This document shows, in pieces, positions 5,857-13,136 of a DNA stretch of 13,644 bases. The position numbers and the translations under genes were made by a program. The stretch covers positions 1-13,644 of the forward strand of contig SEBM01000042.1 in assembly GCA_004296145.1 (NCBI GenBank), written 5' to 3'. The stretch's first letter is position 1; each line of letters starts with the position of its first letter. The notes under the pieces are model-generated. The model saw nothing but the letters and a program-made list of their open reading frames with translations. It was not told the DNA's origin and searched no databases. The stretch is from Flavobacterium sp. (GTDB taxonomy: Bacteria > Bacteroidota > Bacteroidia > Flavobacteriales > Flavobacteriaceae).

Positions 5857-5874
5857 TAATAAGAAATTGTCAGA

Positions 5875-6699
5875 ATGGAACAATCAACCTTTAAAGTAGA
5901 CAAATATTATATCGAGAAAGTAGATGCCGATAAAAAAAGCATTTATTGTCATCATAATATAATGGGTGAATTATTTGTTCCAAAACACAAACACGAAAAA
6001 GCACAAATGCTTTATGCAGAAGGTGATGTGGTTTTTGTGACGACCGAAACCAAATCATATTTTCTACCCGCAAGGCATTTTATTTGGATTCCCGCCGGAT
6101 TAGAACACAGCATCGAACCAAAGTCGGAACATGTGATGATGCGAAATCTGTATTTTCCGGTTGAAAATGGCGAAGATGAATTTTATAAAAATGAAGGCAT
6201 TTATCCTGTAAATAATCTTCTGCTTCAAATGATGCTTTTTACCAATCGCTGGAACGGACATCTGGAAGAAGGAACGCCTAATTTTACTATTGCGAAAGCC
6301 ATAAAAGCCATTTTACCACAGATTTGCCCTACCAATCTTCCATTAGAATTGCCACAACCCAAAGACAAACGACTGGGTAAAATTTTGCGCCACGTCGAGA
6401 ATAATCTGGGTGAAACCATTTTGTTTTCAAACGTAGCCCACGAATTTGGTTATAGCGAAAGATCGTTGGCGCGTTTATTTCAAAAAGACCTGAAAATGTC
6501 TTTTATTCAATATTATACTATTCGCAGAATTTTAAAGGCAATCGAACTTTTATTAGAAAGAAAACTTTCGGTAAAAGAAATAGCACTGGAAGTTGGTTAT
6601 AATAGTGTGCCGACATTCAGTAATACATTTTTTAAAATCCTGGGACAACGTCCGTCTGATTACTTAAACAGGGAAGAGATTTTAGAACAGCAGAAATAA
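5875..6699 (+). CDS. AraC-family regulator with N-terminal cupin
   Basis: This is a 274-aa DNA-binding regulator. The N-terminal half (about 30-95) is a cupin-like sensor domain with histidines at H38, H40 and H78 (VPKHKHEKAQ; IWIPAGLEHSI), which would bind a small effector. The C-terminal AraC/XylS domain (about 165-268) has two helix-turn-helix units, at about 181-204 (TILFSNVAHEFGYSERSLARLFQKD) and about 231-256 (LSVKEIALEVGYNSVPTFSNTFF). It ends with the family signature GQRPSDY. No transmembrane segment is present. It stands directly upstream of, and in the same direction as, a three-gene efflux operon, separated by a family B repeat. The usual inference is that it controls that operon in response to the exported compound. 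The effector is unknown. Confidence 0.92.
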   Translation: MEQSTFKVDKYYIEKVDADKKSIYCHHNIMGELFVPKHKHEKAQMLYAEGDVVFVTTETKSYFLPARHFIWIPAGLEHSIEPKSEHVMMRNLYFPVENGEDEFYKNEGIYPVNNLLLQMMLFTNRWNGHLEEGTPNFTIAKAIKAILPQICPTNLPLELPQPKDKRLGKILRHVENNLGETILFSNVAHEFGYSERSLARLFQKDLKMSFIQYYTIRRILKAIELLLERKLSVKEIALEVGYNSVPTFSNTFFKILGQRPSDYLNREEILEQQK

Positions 6700-6704
6700 G
6701 GTTT

Positions 6705-6833
6705 GTTTCACGCAGATTTTATGGATTTAAGCAGATATGATAGATTGTATTTTTGTCTTTTTTTTGATCCTATAATTTTTGAAATAAAAAAATCTGCTAT
6801 ATCTGCCTAAACCCTTTTAAATCTGCGTGAAAC
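6705..6833. repeat. Palindromic intergenic repeat family B
   Basis: Perfect 15-bp outer arms (GTTTCACGCAGATTT at 6705-6719 with 6819-6833) enclose an imperfect inner palindrome (TTAAGCAGATATGATAGATT against AATCTGCTATATCTGCCTAA). The middle is T/A-rich. It starts six bases after the AraC stop codon and would form a long hairpin that may act as a terminator or mRNA-end stabiliser. Repeats with CACGCAGATTT-type arms are, to my knowledge, frequent in Flavobacterium genomes. Confidence 0.8.
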
Positions 6834-6889
6834 CTTTTAAATATTACAAAAAGCACAATCATTTGTTTTTCAATATCTTAATAAAAAGT

Positions 6890-6923
6890 TTTCGGAAATT
6901 TTGATTTTAACATTTGTCCGAAA
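6890..6923. promoter_or_regulatory. Inverted repeat TTTCGGA-N20-TCCGAAA upstream of efflux operon
   Basis: Two 7-bp arms at 6890-6896 and 6917-6923 lie 81-114 bp upstream of the TolC-like start codon. The downstream box GAACTTTG (6973-6980) only partly matches a -7 element and lacks a properly spaced TTG, as expected for an activator-dependent promoter. The site could bind the AraC protein. Short arms make this tentative. The rest of 6834-7003 holds nothing else I recognise. Confidence 0.3.
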
Positions 6924-7003
6924 TGAATATGTTGTTGGCTTTTTAGAATTATCAGTCACCAAATAAATGAAGGAACTTTGCACCATAATTTATTTATGTA
7001 TTC

Positions 7004-8368
7004 ATGTTCCTTATAAAATCAATTTTCAGATTAGAAGTTTTTCCTAAAAAAATAGCTTTACTATTGTTCTTTTTAGGCTTAGCAACTTCAAATGCACAAC
7101 AAGTTAACACCATTTCTTTGGGCGAAGCGATTAAAATTGCCAGAGAAAATAACAGAAATATTCTCAAATCAAATCTAGAAATCAGTCTTTCTGAAGAGAA
7201 TATCAAAGAAAACAAAGAATTGCGTCTTCCCGAAGTAGAACTAAATGGAATGTATTCCAGAATTACCAACCTGACAGAATTTAAAGGCGGTTTTCTGAAA
7301 GGCAAAGAAGTCATCAATACAATTCCTGAAATCTACGAAGTTGGGACAACGATTAAAATGCCAATTTATGTTGGAAATAAAATCAACAACGCCATTAAAA
7401 TTGCCAATCAGGAAAGTAAAATTGCCCTTATAAAAAAAGAAAAAACAGAAAATGACATTCAGTTAGAAGTCATCGGAACTTATTTGGGAATTTATAAAAT
7501 GATGGAACTTCAGAAAATTATTGAAGAAAACATCAAAGAAGAACAAAACCGATTAAAAGAAGTTCAATCGCTTCAAAAACACGGAACGGTAACTAAAAAC
7601 GAAGTTATCCGAGCCGAGCTTCAGCTTTCTGATCGTGAATTAAATGCTTTGACAAATTCCAAAAACATGAAAATTGCACTTCATGATTTTAAAACCCTTT
7701 TACAATTGCCAGAACAACAGGAAATAGCAATTGATACAACAGCAAATATTGACGAAATGCAAAGTATTGACCCATATGATTCTTATAGAAATCACGCTTT
7801 GCAAAACGAAGAAATGAGAATTTCGAGCCAGGAATTGGACATCAGAAAAACGGAATTGAATCTGGTAAAAGGAAATTATTATCCAAGCATTCACTTCTTC
7901 GGAAATTACAGTTTAAACTATCCAAACTATAAATTTTTTCCGCCCGATCCGTATTTGTATTCGATGGGACAAGTTGGAATTGCAGCGAGTTTTGATCTTT
8001 CGGGACTTTATAAAAACAAAACCAAAATGCAAATCGCCAATACCAAAATCAAATGGCAGGAAATGCAGTCTGAAATTGTAAAAGACAAAATTCAGGATGA
8101 ACTTTATAAAAATCATACACAATACGAGGAAATTCTCGAGAAGTTCAGAGTTGTTGATAAAGCGCTGGAATTGGCTAGTGAAAATTACCGAATCGTAAAA
8201 CTAAAATACTTTAATCAGTTGGTTTTGGTAACCGAAATGGTTGATGCCGATAACGCTTTATTGCAGGCAAAATTTAATAAAATAGCAACCAGAATTGATG
8301 CTGCAATGAAACATTACGAATTGCTGCATACAGCGGGAATGCTAAAAGAAGAGTTTAAAATTCAATAA
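7004..8368 (+). CDS. TolC-like outer membrane efflux protein
   Basis: This 454-aa protein is the outer-membrane channel of a tripartite exporter. A signal peptide with a long basic n-region (MFLIKSIFRLEVFPKKIALLLFFLGLATSNAQ) is probably cleaved after A31. The mature protein has the OEP/TolC pattern of two long helical hairpins. Each half opens with a typical stretch, NTISLGEAIKIARENNRNI (about 35-53) and then a second cycle from about 255. Glu/Lys-rich helices such as EEQNRLKEVQSLQKHGTVTKNEVIRAELQLSD match the TolC coiled-coil barrel, and LNLVKGNYYPSIHFFGNYSLNYP matches the beta-barrel strand region. Length is normal for the family. It is first in an operon with an adaptor (18-bp gap) and an MFS pump, so it should complete an EmrAB-TolC-like system. 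Confidence 0.92.
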   Translation: MFLIKSIFRLEVFPKKIALLLFFLGLATSNAQQVNTISLGEAIKIARENNRNILKSNLEISLSEENIKENKELRLPEVELNGMYSRITNLTEFKGGFLKGKEVINTIPEIYEVGTTIKMPIYVGNKINNAIKIANQESKIALIKKEKTENDIQLEVIGTYLGIYKMMELQKIIEENIKEEQNRLKEVQSLQKHGTVTKNEVIRAELQLSDRELNALTNSKNMKIALHDFKTLLQLPEQQEIAIDTTANIDEMQSIDPYDSYRNHALQNEEMRISSQELDIRKTELNLVKGNYYPSIHFFGNYSLNYPNYKFFPPDPYLYSMGQVGIAASFDLSGLYKNKTKMQIANTKIKWQEMQSEIVKDKIQDELYKNHTQYEEILEKFRVVDKALELASENYRIVKLKYFNQLVLVTEMVDADNALLQAKFNKIATRIDAAMKHYELLHTAGMLKEEFKIQ

Positions 8369-8386
8369 AAAATCAGGAATAGATTT

Positions 8387-9433
8387 ATGGCAAATAGAGG
8401 AAAAAGAACAAGCGCGTTCTTTCATGTTTTTGTAAAATTAGTAGCAAGTACATTGGTGGTAAGCGGAATTACTTTGGGAGTTTGGTTTTACATTTTTAAT
8501 AAAAACCACGAAGAAACCAATGACGCGCAGGTAGAACAATATGTTACGCCGATTATGTTACGAATTACAGGTTATGTGCAGGAAGTTCGTTATGAAGAAA
8601 ACCAGTTGGTACACAAAGGCGATACGCTTGTTGTAATTGACAACAGAGAATATAAATCGAAACTGGATGTGGCTTTGGCCGATGTTCAAAATGCGAAACA
8701 AAACAGCGTTGTTGCCGAAAGAAACGTAAAAACAACATCGGGAACTTCTGCAATTAGCGAGTCGCAATTGTCGGCTGCAAAAACAGATTTGTGGAAAGCA
8801 AAATTAGAATACGACCGTTATAAATCTTTAGTAAAAGAAGAAGCCGCAACGCAACAACAATTAGAAAAAGTAAAAGCAGATTACGAATTAGCACAGGCGC
8901 ATTGCCAGGAAATCAAAAACCGAATTCAGCTCGCAAATCTGACGACTTCTCAGGCGCAGGCAAATGTTCCGACAACGGCAACCGTGATTCAGTCGAAACA
9001 GGCAATTGCAGACAATGCGGCTTTATATCTTTCTTATACGGTTGTTACGGCTCCGTATGATGGCTGGGTCGGAAAAAAGACAATTCAGCCCGGACAATTG
9101 ATTAAAGAAGGACAATCTTTGGTTTCTATTGTGAGTAAGGAAAAATGGATCACGGCCAATTATAAAGAAACTCAATTGCAATATTTAAAAGTAGGACAAA
9201 AAGTAACCGTAAAAGCCGACGCAGTAAAAGGAAGAGATTTCAACGGAATCATAACTTCTTTATCGCCTGCGAGTGGTGCAAGATTTTCATTGCTTCCTCC
9301 GGATAACGCAACAGGGAACTTTGTCAAAATAGAACAAAGAATTCCGGTAAAAATCAAATTGGAAGGAAATGATACGCAGACCGATTTCCTTAGAGCCGGA
9401 ATGAATATAACGGTCATAGCCGAACGTCAGTAA
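8387..9433 (+). CDS. EmrA/HlyD-like membrane fusion (adaptor) protein
   Basis: This 348-aa periplasmic adaptor links the inner-membrane pump to the outer-membrane channel. A short basic cytoplasmic N-terminus is followed by one transmembrane helix (about 12-36). The first half of a lipoyl/barrel-sandwich domain then follows (TNDAQVEQYVTPIMLRITGYVQEVRYEENQLVHKGDTLVVID, about 45-85). An Ala/Gln-rich coiled-coil hairpin spans about 88-210. The second lipoyl half (VTAPYDGWVGKKTIQPGQLIKEGQSLVSIV, about 218-247) precedes the beta-barrel domain, which runs to the C-terminus. The N-D-A-Q-V segment is characteristic of EmrA-type adaptors that partner with MFS pumps. An AGGAAT sequence at 8375-8380, about 6 nt before the ATG, is one of the few Shine-Dalgarno-like sites here. 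It is separated from the MFS gene by a single base. Confidence 0.93.
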   Translation: MANRGKRTSAFFHVFVKLVASTLVVSGITLGVWFYIFNKNHEETNDAQVEQYVTPIMLRITGYVQEVRYEENQLVHKGDTLVVIDNREYKSKLDVALADVQNAKQNSVVAERNVKTTSGTSAISESQLSAAKTDLWKAKLEYDRYKSLVKEEAATQQQLEKVKADYELAQAHCQEIKNRIQLANLTTSQAQANVPTTATVIQSKQAIADNAALYLSYTVVTAPYDGWVGKKTIQPGQLIKEGQSLVSIVSKEKWITANYKETQLQYLKVGQKVTVKADAVKGRDFNGIITSLSPASGARFSLLPPDNATGNFVKIEQRIPVKIKLEGNDTQTDFLRAGMNITVIAERQ

Positions 9434-9434
9434 A

Positions 9435-11018
9435 ATGGATAATAAAGATATTTTTAAATCATGGGTTCCGAATTGGGCAATCATTTTAATTTTATTTGTC
9501 TGTCTGCTACATTCCATGATTTTGTTGGGCGTTTATACATCAAATGTTGCTTATGCAGCCAGTTTCTTAGATGTAGAAGCGGAAGATCTTCAGTTTGCAA
9601 TGTGTGTGACGTACGGAACTTTGTTGGCAACAATTTTAATAGAAAGTAGGTTTTCTAATTTCTTTCCGGCCAAAAACTATCTGATGGCGATTTTCAGCCT
9701 TATTGCGATAACGATAATTGGTTCGGGATATGTCAGCAATTTTGCCTTGTTTATTGTTTTAAGGATTGTAGAAGGAATTCTTTTGGCGCTGCCGGCGCTT
9801 TTGCTCAGACAATTATTAATCGAACGTTTTAATTCTAAAAATGCCATTATAATTGGTTTTTCGTTTTACTACGGATCACTTTTGTTATCGACCGCTTTTA
9901 TAATGAATATTGGCGTTTGGTTTCTGGATCATTACGATTGGAAATACATGACGTATGTTTCGGGAATGCTGGAAGTTATTAATGTTTTTTTGATTTTAAT
10001 TACTTTCAACGGACACCGAATCACCAAAAAAATTCCGTTGTATCAGGTTGACTGGATCAGTTATGTTTTGATTTTGACAGCGATTCTAAGCGGTGCTTAT
10101 TTCTTTGTTTATGCCGAAAAAAAATATTGGTTTGATTCAGACGGATTGGTTTTGGCTTTGATTGTTTCTCTAATTACAAGCGGTTTATTTGTTTTTAGGC
10201 AAATTTCGATCAAACGTCCGAGTTTTGATTTTAATGTGATTCGATATGCTAATTTGAGAACGGGATTTCTGTTGTTTTTTATTTTTTATATCAGCAGGGC
10301 GACGCTGAGTATTTGTCACAGTGCCATGTTTTCAATCTGGAATTGGGAACCATCAAGAGTGGCGGGCGTACAATACATAAACGGACTCGGAAATGTAATC
10401 GGACTTATTCTCGCAGCTATTTTCCTGATGAAATCTCTAGCGACGAAATACATTTTCATGATTGGATTTTTCCTTTTGGCGGTTTATCATTTCTGGTTTA
10501 CGTTTCTTTTTGTGTCCGATGTTTCATTATCAGATATTATTGTGCCGTATATTTTGCAGGGAATTGCAGTCGGAATCTTGTTCGTGCCTTTGGTATTATT
10601 TACCGTTTCTGCCGTTCCCGAAAAAATGATGACATCTTCAGGAATCGTTGGCGTTTCCGGACGTTTCTGGGGAAGTACAATCGGGTTTTGTATCATGCAG
10701 AATGCACTTTCTTTTTTAAACAAAAAACACTTTTTAAAACTGAGTCAGTTTGTAACAGATAATAGTCCCGAAACCCAGGAAACAATTGCGAGAACAACGC
10801 AGACTTTTATGGCGAAAGGATATTCTGCAGACAACGCCAATACACTGGCTCTAAAAAAGATTTTCAGCACCGTTGCCAAGCAATCTTCATTACTTTCAAA
10901 CATGGAAATTTTTACAATTACCGGTTATTGTTTGTTGATTTTGGTTGTTTTAATTGCGTTTAATCAGCATTTGAGACAGACAATGAATTTGGTTAAAAGT
11001 AAAGTCTGGATAGGGTAG
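9435..11018 (+). CDS. MFS drug transporter, EmrB/DHA2-like, 14 TM
   Basis: This 527-aa inner-membrane pump probably exports drugs or other toxicants by proton antiport. I count 14 hydrophobic segments, the DHA2 (EmrB-type) topology, from WAIILILFVCLLHSMILLG near the N-terminus to ITGYCLLILVVLIAF near the end. TM4-TM5 contains RIVEGILLALPALLLRQLLIERF, in the position of the family's TM4-5 signature. The loop that normally carries MFS motif A (GxLaDrxGrk) is degenerate here (IESRFSNFFPAKN) and the usual motif C is not obvious, so this is a divergent member. A long loop between TM13 and TM14 (about 430-480) is also typical of DHA2. Its ATG begins one base after the adaptor stop codon, giving tight coupling. 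The substrate cannot be predicted. Confidence 0.9.
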   Translation: MDNKDIFKSWVPNWAIILILFVCLLHSMILLGVYTSNVAYAASFLDVEAEDLQFAMCVTYGTLLATILIESRFSNFFPAKNYLMAIFSLIAITIIGSGYVSNFALFIVLRIVEGILLALPALLLRQLLIERFNSKNAIIIGFSFYYGSLLLSTAFIMNIGVWFLDHYDWKYMTYVSGMLEVINVFLILITFNGHRITKKIPLYQVDWISYVLILTAILSGAYFFVYAEKKYWFDSDGLVLALIVSLITSGLFVFRQISIKRPSFDFNVIRYANLRTGFLLFFIFYISRATLSICHSAMFSIWNWEPSRVAGVQYINGLGNVIGLILAAIFLMKSLATKYIFMIGFFLLAVYHFWFTFLFVSDVSLSDIIVPYILQGIAVGILFVPLVLFTVSAVPEKMMTSSGIVGVSGRFWGSTIGFCIMQNALSFLNKKHFLKLSQFVTDNSPETQETIARTTQTFMAKGYSADNANTLALKKIFSTVAKQSSLLSNMEIFTITGYCLLILVVLIAFNQHLRQTMNLVKSKVWIG

Positions 11019-11065
11019 TTTTGTTTCAGGTTTAAGGTTTCAGATTAAAAGTTATCCGTGTAGTT

Positions 11066-11167
11066 TGTCATTTCGACGTAAGGAGAAATCACACTCGTAA
11101 AACGACAAAGATTGGCGATATTCAGACTTGAGCTTCTAGTGCGATTTCTCCTTACGTCGAAATGACA
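11066..11167 (-). repeat. Long-inverted-repeat element family C, copy 1
   Basis: Perfect 25-bp arms (11066-11090 and 11143-11167, containing TCATTTCGACGTAAGGAGAA) flank a 52-nt unique loop. Aligning loops places this copy in the opposite orientation to copies 2 and 3; the reverse complement shares GAATAT, GCCAATCTTT and CGAGTGTGATTTC with them. It lies between the MFS and HAD genes, which run in the same direction. There is no T tract after it. Confidence 0.88.
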
Positions 11168-11182
11168 CAAAATGAGAAAACT

Positions 11183-11213
11183 TTGCAGTAAACCCCACTT
11201 ATCATTATCTTGC
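11183..11213 (+). promoter_or_regulatory. Promoter of the HAD gene
   Basis: TTG at 11183-11185 (as TTGCAG, as in the tRNA promoters) and TATCTTGC at 11206-11213 are 20 bp apart. The -7 box deviates from TAnnTTTG at its last two positions. It predicts a leader of about 20 nt before the ATG at 11239. Confidence 0.55.
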
Positions 11214-11238
11214 AAACATTAAAAACAACAAAACAATT

Positions 11239-11904
11239 ATGAGCCAACAATGTATAATTTTTGATATGGACGGCGTAATCTGTCACACCAATCCGCATCA
11301 CGCAAAAGCTTTCGAAGCCTTTTTTGACAAATATAAAGTGCCGCATACCCCACAGGAATTTGAAGACCATATGTACGGAAAACATAACGGTTATATCATG
11401 TCACATTTCTTCAAACGCTCTATTATTGGCGAAGAACTTATAAAACTCGAAGACGAAAAAGAAGGAATGTTTCGCGAAATTTATAAAGATAAAGTAGAAA
11501 CAATTCCGCATTATTTGAAGTTTTTGGAACAACTAAAATCACGTGGATTTAAAACCGCCGTTGCCACTTCTGCACCTCGCGCCAATCTCGATTTGATTGC
11601 TAATTTTCTGAAACTTGATGAAAAAATGGATTCGATGATGTCAAGCGAAGACGTACAGCATCATAAACCAAATCCGGAAGTATATCTAAAATCGGCAGAA
11701 CGTGTTGGCGTTTCTCCGTCAGATTGTGTGGTTTTCGAAGATTCTTTTTCGGGAGTTACCGCGGGATTAAATGCCGGAATGAAAGTCGTTGGCGTTTTGA
11801 GTACACATACAAAAGAACAGCTTCCGCCTTGTGATTTTTATATTAATGATTATAGTGAAGTGAATGTGGATAAGGTTTTGGAGTTACTAAATCCCAATTC
11901 CTAA
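11239..11904 (+). CDS. HAD-superfamily hydrolase, beta-phosphoglucomutase-like
   Basis: This 221-aa cytoplasmic HAD subfamily I enzyme acts on phosphorylated small molecules. All four catalytic motifs are present. Motif I is DMDGV with nucleophile D9 and acid/base D11. Motif II is T110/S111 (VATSAPR), motif III is K143 (HKPNPEVY), and motif IV is E167/D168 (VVFEDSFSGV). A helical cap of the beta-PGM/phosphatase type lies between motifs I and II (about 17-85). The KPNPEVYL and FEDSFSGVTAGLNAGM segments are typical of the PGMB/phosphatase group. The exact substrate (sugar phosphate, 2-phosphoglycolate or other) cannot be told from sequence. It is monocistronic, with its own promoter and family C repeats on both sides. 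The coding end overlaps a CCC...CTTCGGGAT motif related to the palindrome at 5375. Confidence 0.93.
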   Translation: MSQQCIIFDMDGVICHTNPHHAKAFEAFFDKYKVPHTPQEFEDHMYGKHNGYIMSHFFKRSIIGEELIKLEDEKEGMFREIYKDKVETIPHYLKFLEQLKSRGFKTAVATSAPRANLDLIANFLKLDEKMDSMMSSEDVQHHKPNPEVYLKSAERVGVSPSDCVVFEDSFSGVTAGLNAGMKVVGVLSTHTKEQLPPCDFYINDYSEVNVDKVLELLNPNS

Positions 11905-11942
11905 ACTTCGGGATAAAATTCCAAATTTCAATTATCACAAAG

Positions 11943-12046
11943 TTTGTCATTCTGAGGAAGGAAGAATCTTCATAAGTAACTCCGTTTCAACAAACCAATC
12001 TTTATAGCGTTTCTTGCGAAGATTCTTCCTTCCTCAGAATGACAAA
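11943..12046 (+). repeat. Long-inverted-repeat element family C, copy 2
   Basis: Perfect 28-bp arms (11943-11970 and 12019-12046, containing GTCATTCTGAGGAAGG) flank a 48-nt loop with CCAATCTTT and GCGTTTC. The arm sequence differs from copies 1 and 3, with matching changes on both arms. It lies between convergent genes (HAD on plus, membrane protein on minus), where a hairpin could stop transcription from both sides. Confidence 0.88.
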
Positions 12047-12072
12047 AATTGACAGATTTAGTTTTTAGTGAT

Positions 12073-12384
12073 TTATTGAAAAGCTGCGATTACTAACAAT
12101 GTAGCTATCCATAAAAAAATAGAAAAACTCAGCAAAAACCAAAAAACTTTTAGGAACCATTTTGTTTTTAAAACGCCAAGAATTATAAGAGAATTGATAA
12201 AAGAAAAGATAACAAGTAACAAACACAAAAACAAAGTAAAAACACTCACATATTCATACAGCCAACGAAATTCAATTGAAAATCTAAATCTTTCAATAAA
12301 CCGTTTTGTTAAGCAACTTAGAATAAATAAAGTGGGAATTGCAATAGCAAACTTTTGCGTTAAATGAAGTTTATAATTTCTCAT
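12073..12384 (-). CDS. Small membrane protein, three predicted TM segments
   Basis: This is a 103-aa hydrophobic protein that I do not recognise. Three membrane-spanning stretches are visible: FAIAIPTLFILSCL (about 12-25), VFTLFLCLLLVIFSFINSLIILG (about 48-70) and VFWFLLSFSIFLWIATLLVIAAF (about 80-102). A basic segment (TKRFIERFRF) lies between the first two. It is the last gene of a minus-strand operon, starting 8 nt after the stop of the 141-aa protein and preceded by the XRE gene. As the membrane component of a regulator-led small-gene module it could be an effector or toxin, or an immunity/accessory partner. This is inference from layout only. Family C copy 2 follows its stop codon. Confidence 0.7.
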   Translation of the reverse strand: MRNYKLHLTQKFAIAIPTLFILSCLTKRFIERFRFSIEFRWLYEYVSVFTLFLCLLLVIFSFINSLIILGVLKTKWFLKVFWFLLSFSIFLWIATLLVIAAFQ

Positions 12385-12392
12385 TAAGGTTT

Positions 12393-12818
12393 TTATTTAC
12401 ATTCTCTCCAGGAAATTTTCGCTTTATTTTCGATAATCATGATATAAGCAAAAAGTTCAGGATAATTGTAACAATCAGTGTCAGTTGAATGGTAAACTTT
12501 GGTTAGAAATTCTTTTATTTTTTCTGATGCTAATATCTTTAGCTCTTTTTCGTGTAGCTCGGGTAATAATTCTTCTCTAAAACCACCTTGCTTAAAACTA
12601 AAACTCCAGCCTGATTCTGACTTTATTGCATCAATTGAGAAACCTTGAAAACTGCTTTGAATATATTGGTCATCTGTAAACTTTTTTGAGTTTACTAAAC
12701 TTCCATTTGTTACGTTTTTAAATTTCATTCCGACAAAACTTTCGATTTCCTTAATTTCTTTAAAAGAAAACAAAAAACGGAATTTTTTAGGGAGTTTTTG
12801 GATGCTAAATTTCCCCAT
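12393..12818 (-). CDS. Hypothetical 141-aa soluble protein
   Basis: This protein is not recognised. It is 141 aa with no signal peptide or transmembrane helix and a mixed alpha/beta composition. The N-terminus is basic and aromatic (MGKFSIQKLPKKFRFLFSFKEIKEIESF). A central segment is probably beta-rich (SSFQGFSIDAIKSESGWSFSFKQGGF). The C-terminal half is helical (LHEKELKILASEKIKEFLTKVY) and ends in TDCYNYPELFAYIMIIENKAKISWRECK. No HEXXH or nuclease-like motif was seen. Its ATG comes one base after the stop codon of the XRE gene (TAAAATG), so translation of the two is probably coupled. That arrangement resembles regulator/effector pairs but does not establish a function. Confidence 0.75.
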   Translation of the reverse strand: MGKFSIQKLPKKFRFLFSFKEIKEIESFVGMKFKNVTNGSLVNSKKFTDDQYIQSSFQGFSIDAIKSESGWSFSFKQGGFREELLPELHEKELKILASEKIKEFLTKVYHSTDTDCYNYPELFAYIMIIENKAKISWRECK

Positions 12819-12819
12819 T

Positions 12820-13050
12820 TTACTTCACAGAAAAATCCAACAATTCTTTAGGTTCAACATCCAAAGCATTGGCGATTTTTACAAGAGTTTTTACGCCCGT
12901 ATTTACTTTTGCAATTTCTATTCGTGCTATTTGAGATTTGGAAATATTGCAGTCGTCAGCTAAACCTTGTTGAGACAAGCCTTTCTTTTCACGTAACTGT
13001 CTAATGTGAATGCCAAGATTTATAATAAAAGTTTCCTCTGGAATATTCAT
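12820..13050 (-). CDS. XRE/Cro-CI family HTH regulator
   Basis: This is a 76-aa DNA-binding protein consisting almost only of an HTH_3 domain (about 12-73). It reads LGIHIRQLREKKGLSQQGLADDCNISKSQIARIEIAKVN, then TLVKIANALDVEPKELLDF. Helix 2 starts at about Q27 and the recognition helix spans about 37-45 (SKSQIARIE). The start at 13050 gives a normal-length family member. It is the first gene of a three-gene minus-strand operon, with a 1-nt gap to the next gene. It faces a divergent small gene across 86 bp containing a perfect 18-bp palindrome, the obvious candidate operator for a dimer of this protein. Stand-alone XRE proteins of this size are common as repressors of small mobile or toxin-antitoxin-like modules. 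Confidence 0.92.
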   Translation of the reverse strand: MNIPEETFIINLGIHIRQLREKKGLSQQGLADDCNISKSQIARIEIAKVNTGVKTLVKIANALDVEPKELLDFSVK

Positions 13051-13082
13051 ATTTCAAAAGTGGAAAGATTTATTTTGTTCAT

Positions 13083-13100
13083 GTAGGCAAATTTGCCTAC
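13083..13100. promoter_or_regulatory. Perfect 18-bp palindrome, candidate XRE operator
   Basis: GTAGGCAAATTTGCCTAC is exactly self-complementary. It lies 33 bp upstream of the XRE start codon and 7 bp upstream of the -7 box (13108-13115) of the divergent 75-aa gene. Dyad sites of this size between an XRE gene and a divergent gene are classical operators for such repressors. No experimental evidence is available from sequence. Confidence 0.7.
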
Positions 13101-13107
13101 AAATTAT

Positions 13108-13115
13108 TATATTTG
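13108..13115 (+). promoter_or_regulatory. -7 box of the 75-aa gene
   Basis: TATATTTG matches TAnnTTTG exactly and predicts a start near 13121, about 16 nt before the ATG at 13137. The only nearby TTG (13093-13095) is 12 bp upstream, too close for a standard -33, and lies inside the palindrome. Confidence 0.5.
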
Positions 13116-13136
13116 ATGCAAATAAAAAATAAGACA

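Noticed and set aside
7700..8122. Antisense frames within the TolC-like gene
   Set aside because: Shadow frames of a well-supported gene, with no plausible domain content.
9172..9517. Antisense frames across the adaptor/MFS junction
   Set aside because: They overlap two convincing genes on the opposite strand and show no family features.
10313..10762. Plus-strand 149-aa frame inside the MFS gene
   Set aside because: An out-of-frame shadow rich in Cys, Arg and Phe; the MFS frame has continuous transmembrane pattern through the region.
13113..13136. Upstream TTG/ATG start of the 75-aa gene
   Set aside because: It overlaps the -7 promoter box and lies before the expected transcription start; the ATG at 13137 fits better.
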